A stretch of 64,000 nucleotides of DNA from Stratiolaelaps scimitus (lineage: Eukaryota; Arthropoda; Arachnida; Mesostigmata; Laelapidae): contig JABWDB010000002.1 of the NCBI GenBank assembly GCA_019614645.1, forward strand, positions 27,951,501-28,015,500. Direction: 5' to 3'. The position numbers were made by a program, and so were the translations under genes. Positions 53,721 to 64,000 of the stretch are shown piece by piece. Under the pieces are notes generated by a model that had not been told where the DNA came from, did no database searches, and saw only the letters and a program-made list of their open reading frames with translations. The stretch's first letter is position 1. Each line of letters opens with the position of its first letter.

Positions 53721-56700
53721 GCTAGGTCCGTTTGCTGTCCGCTCGAACAACAATCGCCTTTATCTCTGATCACGAAAATTCGCAATAGGTCGCTACTAGT
53801 CGTCATCATCATCACCAACATTGCTATCGTCATCATTAAATCAAAGGGAGGATATGGACGTAAATGGGGAGAGATGCACAGGCGGTGTTTGTTCATTCAT
53901 TGTATCGTGACGATGAACAATTATTCTCGCAATGACTAAAACATCTATAATGACTGCTCCTTGTCAATTGTACTTGGATGGGTAGACAAAGGGTATTTCT
54001 ATTAAGTCAATAAAACTTGTAACCCGTAATTGTAATTTTGTTGGATAATTACAACTCAGGATGACGGGTTCTCCATTCCTCTTTTTCCTATTTAAAATGT
54101 GAAAACTCCATCTAAGCAGCACCATGATATATACAAACAATAGATTGATCAATATATCTATAGGTAGGGCATCATAAATGCTCATTTACACCACATTTAT
54201 TTAATATCGCGGCCGTACCTGATTTCGTGCACTCGGTTGAGATGAGCTTACCACGAAACAATGTATTCTTGTTCTCGGAAAATATTCTCGAGAAGGATGA
54301 CATTTATTTAAGTTTACCTTTATATTATGTAAGTACGTTGGCTTTTCATAAAGTAATTGTATTAAAAGGTAAAACCACCCCTTAAGAAGATTATTCCATT
54401 GCTGACGTATACGACAATTGAGTTTTTCTCTGCATTAGAAAATCTAATTTAACATCTAATTGGCTTTAACTAATTAGTACTTCTCGATGAGTATATTATT
54501 GATCCACGTTTGGGTATCTATTATATTTACCGAGCCACATCGGTAATGTGTAAGATTAGATTGATACTATAAAACATGGAGGCAAGATTCGATCTTACTG
54601 CTGCCACTACTATCGTACGCAGTTCTCTTGAAACTTAGATAGATACTACTGTTATTATTATTATTATTATTGCGGTGCTATTGCAACAGTGACAGTACAA
54701 CCCCGAGGGCATCTTAGCATCGCGCCCGTCATTGTTATTATTTCCTCCGCTAGATTTCTATCCAAGAGCAATAATTTCGTTATGATCGTGTAGCAAAGCA
54801 TTTTCATGACACTTACCATAAATGTTTTGGCCGAAATATTGATAAACAGTAATTATCTCTCATTGTCTCACTGTATCTCATAGTTATATGGTCATTGTGG
54901 GTGTGGTAAGCACGTCGCCGAAAACAATAAAAATAATCATCTGTCATTTACAGTACTTGATTACCTTGTAGCCTGTAATGACGACAATTATTGTCTATGA
55001 TATTTTCAAGCATAGCTTCAATGCACTACACATTTCGTTATATTCTGTCATGAGCACGCAACCAATATGGTAGTCCGTAGATCTTCACGTATGAATGAAG
55101 GTGCTCCAAATGCGCTCCCGTACTGACGAAGCTCTAATCATAGATTCGAAGAATTTTTTTACGTTTCGTGAGCTCTCGGTAACCAACGACTGGTCTCTGT
55201 CATTTAGCTGGTGTGCGATCGGTCTGGTGTTAACGAATCAGAAGGTATTCATTTGTTATCTTATCGCCGTAGTTCAGATGGCTTCTCAAAGCCGCCTGGC
55301 AGGATCCCGCCTTATAACGCTTAAAATTATCGGATTCGTCGACAGGTTCCATTCGAAGTTTGAAGAAAATTATTTTCCATCACTGATTTGAACACACTAA
55401 ATGTTAACAGTATATAGTTTAGTAGAAATTATTGTAAATATTCGTTTTAGCTTTTAATGCCCACATTTGTTTTTTCTATTCAAGACTTCACTTCGGTTCA
55501 AACTTGTTTCTCATTCGTACTTCAAGTTTAATCGATGAAATTGCTCCACACGTACCAGGATACAACAATCAATTGTCACAATACATTGACGCATACGCTT
55601 CAAGTCTGGTGGTGAAATGCTGATGTGATGAGCAAATCGATTAAGCAAACGAAGAGATGTAGTGGATCAACAAATAGAAGCTACTAAATGTTTTCTCTTA
55701 AATGTCTTTGTTATTATGTTCACTTTGAACTGACACAGTAAAGACTTTCGTAAGAAGGTTTTAAAAAATCACCATTTATCACCACTTGTATACGCCCCGG
55801 CGAAGATATACTTCAATGGGGTGGTCGTTTTTAATGTACTATGATAATCGTAATGGTGACAGGAATCATAGCTAGATCACATTCAGAACCTGTCGATTTA
55901 CTGGTTCTACCCACCACAACAAAGAAAAAGGTTGTATTTGTTAAGTTGTTGCGCAACGACCACCTTAATGTGTGTTACGTGTGTGTACACGTTCCGTTCG
56001 ATAGATTATTTTTTGCAACAGGTAAATCGCCATCAGCGAATCAAAACTCGTAGTCGTACGCATGAGCTCCCATAGTATTGTATTATGCATACTGTACGGA
56101 ACGAAAGCGATGAGTCTTTATATTATTGTTTATTGTTGGTGGTTGCTGGTGTTGAATGATAGAGGCTTTCATCTCAAGTTTATAACGTGGCGATGCGAAC
56201 AACATTGTGCCATTATTATGTCGTTCTGTGAATCGGTTGATACACCATCTCCTGGATGGATACTGACTGAGGCAATTTGCATTCGGTTATTATAGATAGT
56301 CAGTTGATTGGCTGTTACTGGCTGTTTAACTATTTTCTTGAACTGTTGCTGCATCGACCAAAAAGAGAAATTCTAACTAGACCTTTCCAATGGTGCCGTA
56401 TCATCCGATTTCTCTTTGATTTAGAAGGCCAGCCATTCGTTATAACAATGAATTTATGTGTTTATTAGTCATAAATGATGAGTTCATATACCCGACATTG
56501 CTAATTATAAGGCTGGATTCGGGCAAGTTACTATTTCGATTTCATTAAACCCAAAACTGCAACCCAAGTAAGCATACAAATTATTCCTCAAACGGCAACT
56601 TAGCCAAGTTCACAACTGCATCTTTCTGACGACTGAACAAGACGCAGTGGTAAAAATCAGTCCACGGATGACGAATATAGATCACCTCAGTGAAAGCTTT

Positions 56701-57099
56701 CCGCTGCTGCAGCAATAAATGAGAGCTTTTGAATTTGTACTGAACTCGGAATGAGCAGATAGGTCATTCGTTTATTACTATCAAATTATATATTATATGT
56801 ATATATCATATCCCTTCTCCTCTCTCGATTATCTCGCTTTACCTCTTCGTGTTACGTAGGTCCTGTAAGAGGAACGTTATCGATGACATTATCCGGATGA
56901 CTACTGACACAATTAACGGCGGTCAATAACATAATCAATCGCGGCGCCTTATTATAGTCAAATGTTATTGTATAATACCAAGTAACAACATTATCTTACC
57001 TTACTCTGGCAATACGCCTCCTATTTCTAAACTCTCTCTTAAATTTTTTAAGCCGAACACGTTTTCAATACGCAACAATAAATACACACACGTACATAA
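52580..57099. other. Intronic noncoding sequence
   Basis: No gene recognised. (TA)n at 53692-53720 and an ATT run near 54650-54672. Frames up to 98 codons (for example 55095-55391) lack domains. Confidence 0.45.
53692..53720. repeat. (TA)n microsatellite
   Basis: Uninterrupted AT dinucleotides. Confidence 0.9.
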
Positions 57100-57101
57100 T
57101 A

Positions 57102-57988
57102 TTAAGTTGAGTGGAAAGTTCTGTCTGCTTAAAAGGTGGACTCGTTGCCGACACGTTCTGCCGTGTGCGCGCGCGGGCTAAGTGAGGGAGGGAGGGGGTT
57201 TGTTTTCATCTAATTCGGACCCGCTGAACACGATGGTGACGCAATTTGCGCGCTCAGATTGTTACTTGTTGTAGTAAATCTACTGTGAACATGGAGAGTG
57301 TTTTTTTTTGTTTTTGTAGTTCAAAAAAGGCGAAACTGCCGCGCAGGCGTACAGAAACGGTATTACGCTTTGAAAGGCTTGGATTTAAGGTACCCCACGC
57401 TCTAAGCGATACCCAGAAACAAAGCCGGCTACCAATCTGCACATCGCTGCTCGAAAAACGCAGTCAGTGTTCATTTTTTAATCGGATTGCAACGTGTGAC
57501 GAAAAGTGGGTCAGTACGATAACCCACGGCGAGAAGAGCACGACGCAGGGCGCTAGTACGTCCCACAGCCAACCCAAGCCAGACATACACCAAAAGAAGG
57601 CTATGTTGTGTGTTTGGTGGGATATTCCGACGGACCAAACGCTCAACTCACTCCTGTACTGTCAGCAGCTGGAGCGGGTTGAAAAAATAAGGAAATCCTG
57701 TCCAGCGCTCGTCAACAGGCTGGGGGTCCTGCTCCAGCAGGACAATGCGAGACACCATATTTTCTTTGGGCTCGCGAACTACCTTAGTACAAAAAAGTTC
57801 AACTCAAGAGAAGAGATCGAAAGGGGGTTGTGCGACTATTTCTCCCAAAAAAAGAGGACTTTTACAAAAAAGGCATTACCGACCTGGTGGAACGCTAGAG
57901 GAAGACCGTTGCAAACCACGGGGACTATTTCAATCAATATGAGAAGCGTGCAGGGAAACTCGTGCAAAGAACTTTCCACTCAACCTAA
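57102..57988 (+). mobile_element. Internally deleted mariner element with both terminal repeats
   Basis: The left end ttaagttgagtggaaagttc (57102-57121) and the right end, the reverse complement of ttaggttgagtggaaagttc (57969-57988), form terminal inverted repeats with one difference. Each is flanked by TA (57100-57101 and 57989-57990), the target duplication of Tc1/mariner elements. At 887 bp it is well short of a full mariner (about 1.3 kb), so an internal piece is gone. It sits in the CDR2-like intron, 400 bases before the diagnostic exon. Confidence 0.9.
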
Positions 57989-58016
57989 TAATACACTGAT
58001 TATTTTGATTAATTGA
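57246..58016 (+). pseudogene. Defective mariner transposase
   Basis: The frame carries mariner transposase landmarks: LGFKVPHALSDTQKQSR (linker before the catalytic core), RIATCDEKWV (first catalytic aspartate), HQKKAMLCVWWD, LYCQQLERVEKI and GVLLQQDNARHH (second aspartate). The stretch that should hold the third aspartate (PDLAPSDYHLF type) is missing: NARHH runs almost directly into FFGLANYLSTKKF. The N-terminal helix-turn-helix reads FKKGETAAQAYRNG in another frame, and much of the N-terminal domain is deleted. The C-terminus shifts frame and has a stop at a position where mariners have tryptophan (GITDLVER then stop). The gene cannot make an active transposase. The open frame also runs past the right terminal repeat into flanking DNA, so its last residues are not element sequence. 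Confidence 0.85.
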
Positions 58017-58388
58017 TAATGCATTGATTTTTGGAATACAGCCGTGAAGGTTGATTAACTAACGGAAGTGCTAGTTTCATCATAATCGTGACGTAATATT
58101 CTGAAACTACGATTAGATGGAAACAGCGTTCAGTCTGGTGCCTGATTCCCAATAGTTGTATAATAATTGTAGTTATTTCATTTCAAGACATATATCATAC
58201 CACGAATGAATATTCCCTTTAAATTAAATTGTTTACATACATAATCTGAAAGTAGCCTTCAGTGTCCATCACCTCAAATATCTCGTTCCCTTCAAGTTTG
58301 GTTTCTTGCGGAAGAATGAATAATAATAATAATAATAACGTGCTTTACATTTTACTTTCTTTTTGCGTTCGGTTGATTCCCTCTGTAG
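57991..58388. other. Intron end upstream of the diagnostic CDR2-like exon
   Basis: Noncoding, with an AAT run at 58319-58338 and a strong pyrimidine tract ending in ttccctctgtag at 58388. Confidence 0.5.
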
Positions 58389-58501
58389 ACCTGCAACTTG
58401 CTGCCGAGCTAGGCAAGACCCTGCTGGAACGAAACCAAGAACTTGAAGAAAGCGCTCGCAGACTACAGGCCGTTATTGAGCATCAGTCAGAGGAAATTGA
58501 G
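58389..58501 (+). CDS. CDR2/centrocortin-like protein, CC1-box exon
   Basis: This exon encodes 37 complete codons, preceded by two bases that finish a split codon, and ends at donor gtgagtgag (58502). The peptide LQLAAELGKTLLERNQELEE then SARRLQAVIEHQSEEIE matches the N-terminal coiled coil of cerebellar degeneration-related protein 2 and fly centrocortin (LQLAAELGKTLL-RN-ELE, then the EIE before YL). The AAELG core is the AAxxG signature of the CC1-box helix that dynein adaptors use to bind the dynein light intermediate chain. Incoming phase 1 and outgoing phase 0 make this an internal exon. BICD-related and TRAK/HAP1 adaptors have similar helices, but the wording favours CDR2. The rest of the coiled coil was not found before 64000 and probably lies to the right. 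Confidence 0.85.
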
Positions 58502-61500
58502 GTGAGTGAGTGAATCGATGATTACATTTCGTCGAGTGCGATATCTCTCTGTAGATCGCTACAATTGTGTCTCGGTTCGCCATTTCGACTCGCTCTCTGC
58601 TATGAGGCTATATCATTTATTTAACTTGCCCCCAAAGGCGTGGAACCACTTAGTCAATATGTCTTCAGAGTCTTCCAGGGGGGATGCCTGCTATCAGGTC
58701 AGCATCGGTAAATAGCCGATGTTGGCTCTATAGATTAGTATACCAGACAAGAGAGAAATTAGTGAAAAGTGAATTTAGGAGATATTTGAGCATCAATAAA
58801 TATTATGATAATAGATATATAGGTTCGTAAATCAGCTATAAAATCATGAATATATAATATTTATCATGTCTGTGTATGCGCGATACGGACAGTGGTCGGT
58901 TCCATCAAGCTTTAACTGCGGCCTAATCATTTGAGCGTTAATAAAGATAATAGCTCTCTAGTGACGGATTTAGATAAACTGTAGATACTATCGTTTGTTT
59001 GTATGATTTTGGGATTATTAGAATATACGATAAGCGTATTATAGCTTATGCATAATTTCAAAATTTCGTTAAATATATGTTATATTATATTACATGTTCA
59101 GTGTTATCCACGATAAGGATAGATGACTAAATTAGGAGAAGCCGTTTTTTTCCCTGCCCATGCTGCAGATTAAATTATTGTTCAAGTCATTTCTGCTTAC
59201 TGTCTATCCTATTACTGTTATTATGGCTGTCGAATAAAGTGGATGATTTCATCCATTTTGTATGAAGCTTCGGAGACGTTGACGCTGATGCCGATAGATA
59301 GTGTTAGTATTATAGAATATGTATGCTTTATAAGTAGATTGTCGGGATATTTACATAAAATGTATGATTGACCACAGAAGGTGAAAAGACCGGAATATAG
59401 AAATGCAGATTAGATGGGCGAGTACCGGTGTAATTGATGGGCGATATTTTGGACTGCAGGAAATAAATATCCCTTGTAGACTATTACAATACCCGAATAT
59501 GCCCTTTTGCTTGGGCGGACATTGGGGCCGCGTCATTTTCAGCCTATTTATCATTAATCAATTTACCTTTGTACAAGGTGGAGTGAGTTGGTGATCGTAT
59601 ATATGTTCTTCCTTAGGCTTAGGTATTGTATAATAGCTACAAAGTTACAAAGCCTCCGGTGGTGATTTGCGTGTTCAAGAGCCCAATTCGATCGGTCATA
59701 CTCTACACTTCCAGCATCTGTTAATAACAGATAGTGTGTACACGTGTAAGGTGTGACAGCCCATGGTACATATGGCCACCCAGGTGCTGTTTGCTGTTTG
59801 CATTTGGTCAATGCATGACAAGAAGAATCCTATCTCGCACCTTGAGGAGACACATCAGCTTCAAGATCAATTGCGCCTCAATCAATACGCAGACACATTC
59901 GCACGCACTCTCAAAAAGAGTCACTCATACATCCACATATACATAGCTGTATATTGATTCTCGACACTGACACTGTATATTGGTGAATAATTCCAACCGC
60001 AGTCGAAATCTGAAAGCGAAATTTTTTTTTTTATGTTTTTTACATGCTGACTGTTTTTGTCCGTCGGACTGTATCGGTCCTTGAAAATGTTCCCACCGTT
60101 ATTTGATTCTTGTGCCTCATTGTCATCATTTTCAACTTTTTTGTCACTTACCACCATCGTCGATAATCATATGTTGTTACCACAGGCAAGCACCCGTAGA
60201 TGTGTTGGAAACGCCGCCTCCCAAACGATTACAAAATCAGCCACAGCCACAACAGTTCGATTTATTATTTATATTTCTATTATTATTCTTTGTATAGTTT
60301 TCTCTCAACTACGTTTGCTCGTACGAGCACATTGAGAATATGCTCATAAAAAGGCCACGTAATCATACGTGACTTGATTAACTTTGAGTGCTTTCGGCTC
60401 ATTGTCTCTACTAGTAATAACATAATAGCAATATTTGCACAATAGTGTGTCGCCGTAGTCGCTGATGATTCCTCTCTGTGGGGGGGATACTATGACGACG
60501 TATATCCTTCCCTGTTCCCGTCTCAAACTTTCGTTTCCTCGGCTGGCAGATTGTCACCACCCACTATTATATGGGTGGACTGTTACATTCAGCTGACGTT
60601 TGTGGTCTTCGCCGGTTCGTACTTCCTTCCAGTTGGAAATCTGCGGGCGTTGCTACTGCAGCTGTCACTGCAAACAAACAACACGCGGCGGAGCGCAAGA
60701 CTCTTCGGGGAACAGATGATGACGGAAAAAGTGAATGAAAGAGTGCGCGTTGAAACCGTGTTGCTGTTGCTGTAGATGACGGTTTTGAAAGTGCTTCACT
60801 GTACACTTCTGTTCTCGTATTCATGAACACAGTCAAAATAATCATATTAATAGTAGTTATCACATCTATTCGCTGCAACCAGCATCACTTGACTCCATAA
60901 GGCCGGTTCGGTCTCAGTATAGACGAATGAACGTATCTGGACGTCGTCACCGCCGCTCCAGGATGATGACTATGAACCTCTGGCCAGTTGGCTCGCGCTG
61001 TCTTTCAGATCAGCTCCTGCTCACAGACTGTGCACAGGAAACGTCAAACAGGCAGAGAACCGAAAAAAAGTCCGTTGTTGCTGTTGCTATTGGTGACCGT
61101 TATTCGGTGCTGTTGTATTATTATATTTTCTGGAACGGCCATATTCGACGCATTGCCTCTGCGTGCGCAACCTCTCTCTTCTGGCTCACTGACTGATTAA
61201 CACAAAGATTGCAACAGGATTAGTAGTGCACTTTGATGGGTTTCGCGTAGTTGCGACTGGTGAAGTGAATCGCACGCAGTTAATCATGGTGGTCTTTATC
61301 ATTGTCGAAGGGGCAATGGTACTTTTCCTTTTGCCAACAGCACATGAGCTACTGCTCAACGAGGATCAAGACGCGACGAGTCAGGGGATGAACGGAGCTG
61401 TTCATTATTATCATAATGGTTACTTATAACGTCTTCAGATCGTCATATGTTCTATACGATACCATGCGGCGAATTGTGGCGAGTGTTAATCTGATGTTTA

Positions 61501-63757
61501 AATATACGTCAGATATTCGTCTTGTTATTATTCGTTCATCTACGCATGCTGCCTGTGTCGCTGCCTGATTTGGGCTAATCCAGAGGGTAGATATTTGAAT
61601 TCTTTCTCTCTGATTTACTGTGTGCCATTTTCCGTATGAATCGTGTCACCAAATCATTCTTTATTCTGTATTGGCAGACCGTTTTCTTGTTTATCCTTTT
61701 TCGAGACACTATCATCGTACAGGTTGTATAGACTAAAGCCTCAAGACAGAATATCTCGAATACTGTATGTCCTCGGTGGACAAAACTGGTCCATCAGCTT
61801 TTCATCATCGGAAGGTTTAGTTTTGTAGTCCTATATAAGGACAAGAGAACGAGGGTGTCTATAAAAAGGTTTTTTTCTTCGATATCCGAATGTAAAGGCA
61901 TCACGGATCGTAGGAGCTAAATCAAACGATAATCAGTTGCGCTGTGTTGGTCAGTGATCATTCCTCATGACATTCTTGTGTGTTATGATGTTATACGCTA
62001 TTTTAGCAAGCGTATGGTGCCACAACGTCGCGTCTTCTTTCAGGTTTATAGCTTCAGTTCGTCAAAATAACGACGCTCGAACGGTAACGCTGAAAGAAAG
62101 AAAACTTCTCGACACTCTACTACTATAATGCCTCTTCAACATTTTTCTTCCTGTTTTTCCTTTGCGTCGTTGATTTTGTTGGGAGTCAGTAACTCCCGTG
62201 TTTGTGTGTGTATCTATTTCGGGCCAACGACAAAGAATGGTCGCTTTCTCCGGGTCTCTGTTCGTCCGTTGCGTCCTTCGTCACGGAGTTTTGACTATCT
62301 TCTCTCATCGGCCCATCTATTGAGTATCTGCCTCCTTTTCTCTGTTGTCTCGATGAAAGTTAAGGCGCTATGTACACAAGCACCGAATGACGACTACGCT
62401 CCTTTGGACCCAAGCAGCTAACCAAAGCACTGACCGCGACTAACCCCTGACAGAGGCGAGGCAGTAAGAACGACACCTTGTCGTGGCAGTCTGATGCTTC
62501 CCATCGCTATCGACGAATGCTATCTTTTATGATCAATCAGCGTCTGATCCCTTTTCTACTGGCCAAAACACTGCGATTGGTGCTCGATACTCCACGTGTC
62601 CACGTATAAGTACCAAAATTAATAGATGATAGCTATCCTTCTATATTTTTCATTTGTCTATTCAGGATGTTTGGAAAGTTGTGCAAACCGCTCTAAGGAT
62701 ACAATGTCAACTCTGTATATCACCAACAAATCGTAAAGCATTAACGATTGTGTGCAATTTGTTTTTTGAATTGTAGTTTTCTGTTCACTTTTTTATGTCA
62801 AAAACAACTCAATGTTAGCCCCTTTTCCGGTTTAAAACCCTTGGGATTGCTGCCGAACCGCTGCGGACTCTATTGTACTTACAATATCGTTAATACGTGT
62901 ATCCTTTAAATCTACCTTTTTACCTTTTGAGAGCGGACCCCGGAAATGACGACGCGTCCAAAGTATTGTTTTGTATTGGAGAAGCCTTTTGACGATAGTG
63001 GCTATTTTCTACTACTGACACAAGTATCGTATACGAGCGAATATCTTTGTAGATATTATTGTACATATTTTACATAGGAATTCAAGCTTTATAACCAAAA
63101 TAGATGGACACCTTAAGGTGCAATAATAAATCAAAACAGTTGATGCACTCCTACGCTTGTCAACATCCGAGTTGCCTATTCTCCTGTTTTCTGATTGGTA
63201 AATTAATAGTACATACATACATACATACAAGCGACAGTGTAAAAGGGCACCATTCCTATCTTATTAATGTTTTCTCAATGTCCATAAAAGATGAAGGCTT
63301 GGTGAAAAATCGAAAGGAAAGATGTGAACATCATTCAGCAAAATTCTCGTGCAATAATCAACGAAGTGGCCTACTTTTACTTCGAAGGAGGAGGTGCGTG
63401 GGGGCTGGAGAAGGCCTTTTTTTTCAAAGCGGAATAGAGTGAAAGTGGTGGGTAAGGTCACGACCTTTGTTTGGGTGCGGGGTCCAGTGGACGGAGAATG
63501 GCATGTACTAATCAAGTCCTCTATCCATCGAATGAAATAGTTGTGGTGTTGATGATAGATGTCGAGCTTAGTTCTGTTGCCTGTGTATGCTCTGGTGAGC
63601 CTATACATGTTTGCGTTCTACTGGTCATTATCTTAGCCAATCCGATGCCATCCAACAGATAAAATTGACAAGGCAAAATATAAACAGTACAGCCGAAGCT
63701 GATGAGAAACAAAAACCCCGGCATCCCCCCCCCAACCTTCCATTCCATTTTATTCGT
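58502..63757. other. Putative intron or intergenic sequence after the CDR2-like exon
   Basis: No exon continuing the CDR2 coiled coil was recognised. A segment at 59800-59920 encodes HLEETHQLQDQLRLNQYADT, which is coiled-coil-like but does not align with CDR2, and it lacks a clear acceptor. A good acceptor at 60185 opens a wrong-phase frame. The 60540-61430 patch is less AT-rich with CTG/GTT runs. A terminal-repeat-like motif lies at 62663-62689. Confidence 0.4.
62663..62689 (+). mobile_element. Terminal-repeat-like motif, caggatgtttggaaagttgt
   Basis: Similar to the motif at 16702-16728, including the shared ggaaagtt. No matching inverted partner was found, so this is only a hint of a transposon end. 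Confidence 0.2.
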
Positions 63758-64000
63758 ATGCCACAACAACAACAACGAGGTCTGCCAACAGCTGGGGCCA
63801 TGTGTACCCTTGATTACGACCATCGCATGTTAATCTCATCGGACACTATTCGATGTATTCGCGGATGGCGTTTAGATGATGATCGGATCGCCTTTCTCGG
63901 TCAGATGAAGCACGGACACGGGACAGCGGCGGCATTTATCCACGAAAGTCGATTAAGAAGCTGCAGCACAGATTTGACCCATTCCCCACAGTTGCAGCGA
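63758..64000 (+). other. Open frame running off the right edge
   Basis: From the ATG at 63758 the frame is open for 81 codons to the last base. It begins MPQQQQRGLPTAGAMCTLDY and continues through DTIRCIRGWRLDDDRIAFLG and KHGHGTAAAFIHESRLRSCS. I recognise no domain. The charged, mixed wording without repeats after the glutamine run looks more protein-like than most frames nearby. It could be an exon of a further gene, a relic or chance. Confidence 0.3.

Noticed and set aside
59763..59957. Coiled-coil-like frame as the next CDR2 exon
   Set aside because: It does not align with the CDR2 coiled coil after the EIE junction and has no clear splice signals.
60186..60297. Exon candidate after a good acceptor, encoding APVDVLETPPPKRLQNQ
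   Set aside because: The phase does not fit the CDR2-like exon at 58389-58501, no clear donor follows and no family is recognised.

Overview
This is an AT-rich, gene-poor stretch of a metazoan nuclear genome. Coding segments are interrupted by introns with GT-AG borders, (TA)n and triplet microsatellites are frequent, and there are decayed Tc1/mariner and non-LTR elements. Invertebrate-type cyclin B3, a CDR2/centrocortin-like gene and a mariner relic fit an arthropod, perhaps a mite or other chelicerate; that placement is inference. No bacterial, phage, plasmid or CRISPR features are seen.

Layout. At 789-1640 lies a decayed second copy of cyclin B3. 1641-4830 holds simple repeats, inverted repeats and tRNA-like fragments. 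4830-5202 is a more GC-rich patch that could be the promoter and 5' UTR exon of cyclin B3. The intact gene follows in two coding exons, 6353-6739 and 7364-8260, joined in phase to give 427 residues. From 8261 to about 42000 no gene is recognised. That stretch holds microsatellites, the C-terminal end of a non-LTR retrotransposon (17428-17643), a GC-rich coding-like relic (10540-10655), three copies of an unnamed ~50 bp repeat (11207, 29308, 37158) and one unexplained 231-codon reading frame (37226-37921).

A CDR2/centrocortin-like gene on the plus strand appears to occupy 42015 to beyond 58501. It has a 5' exon (42015-42802), a possible alternative first or internal exon (52310-52579) and a diagnostic exon (58389-58501) encoding the dynein-adaptor-type CC1-box-like helix. 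The phases of all three agree. Between and after these exons lie a Tc1-like transposase N-terminal relic (44462-44601), a perfect 21-bp hairpin (45680-45727), a protein-kinase pseudogene fragment (46383-46690) and an internally deleted mariner with both terminal repeats and a TA duplication (57102-57988). An open frame runs off the right edge (63758-64000).

Cyclin B3 acts in mitotic and meiotic progression. The CDR2/centrocortin family acts at centrosomes and with dynein transport. Nothing suggests the two genes work as a unit. I found no convincing new biological system. The best leads are the cyclin B3 pseudogene, the kinase relic, the perfect hairpin and the three-copy repeat.
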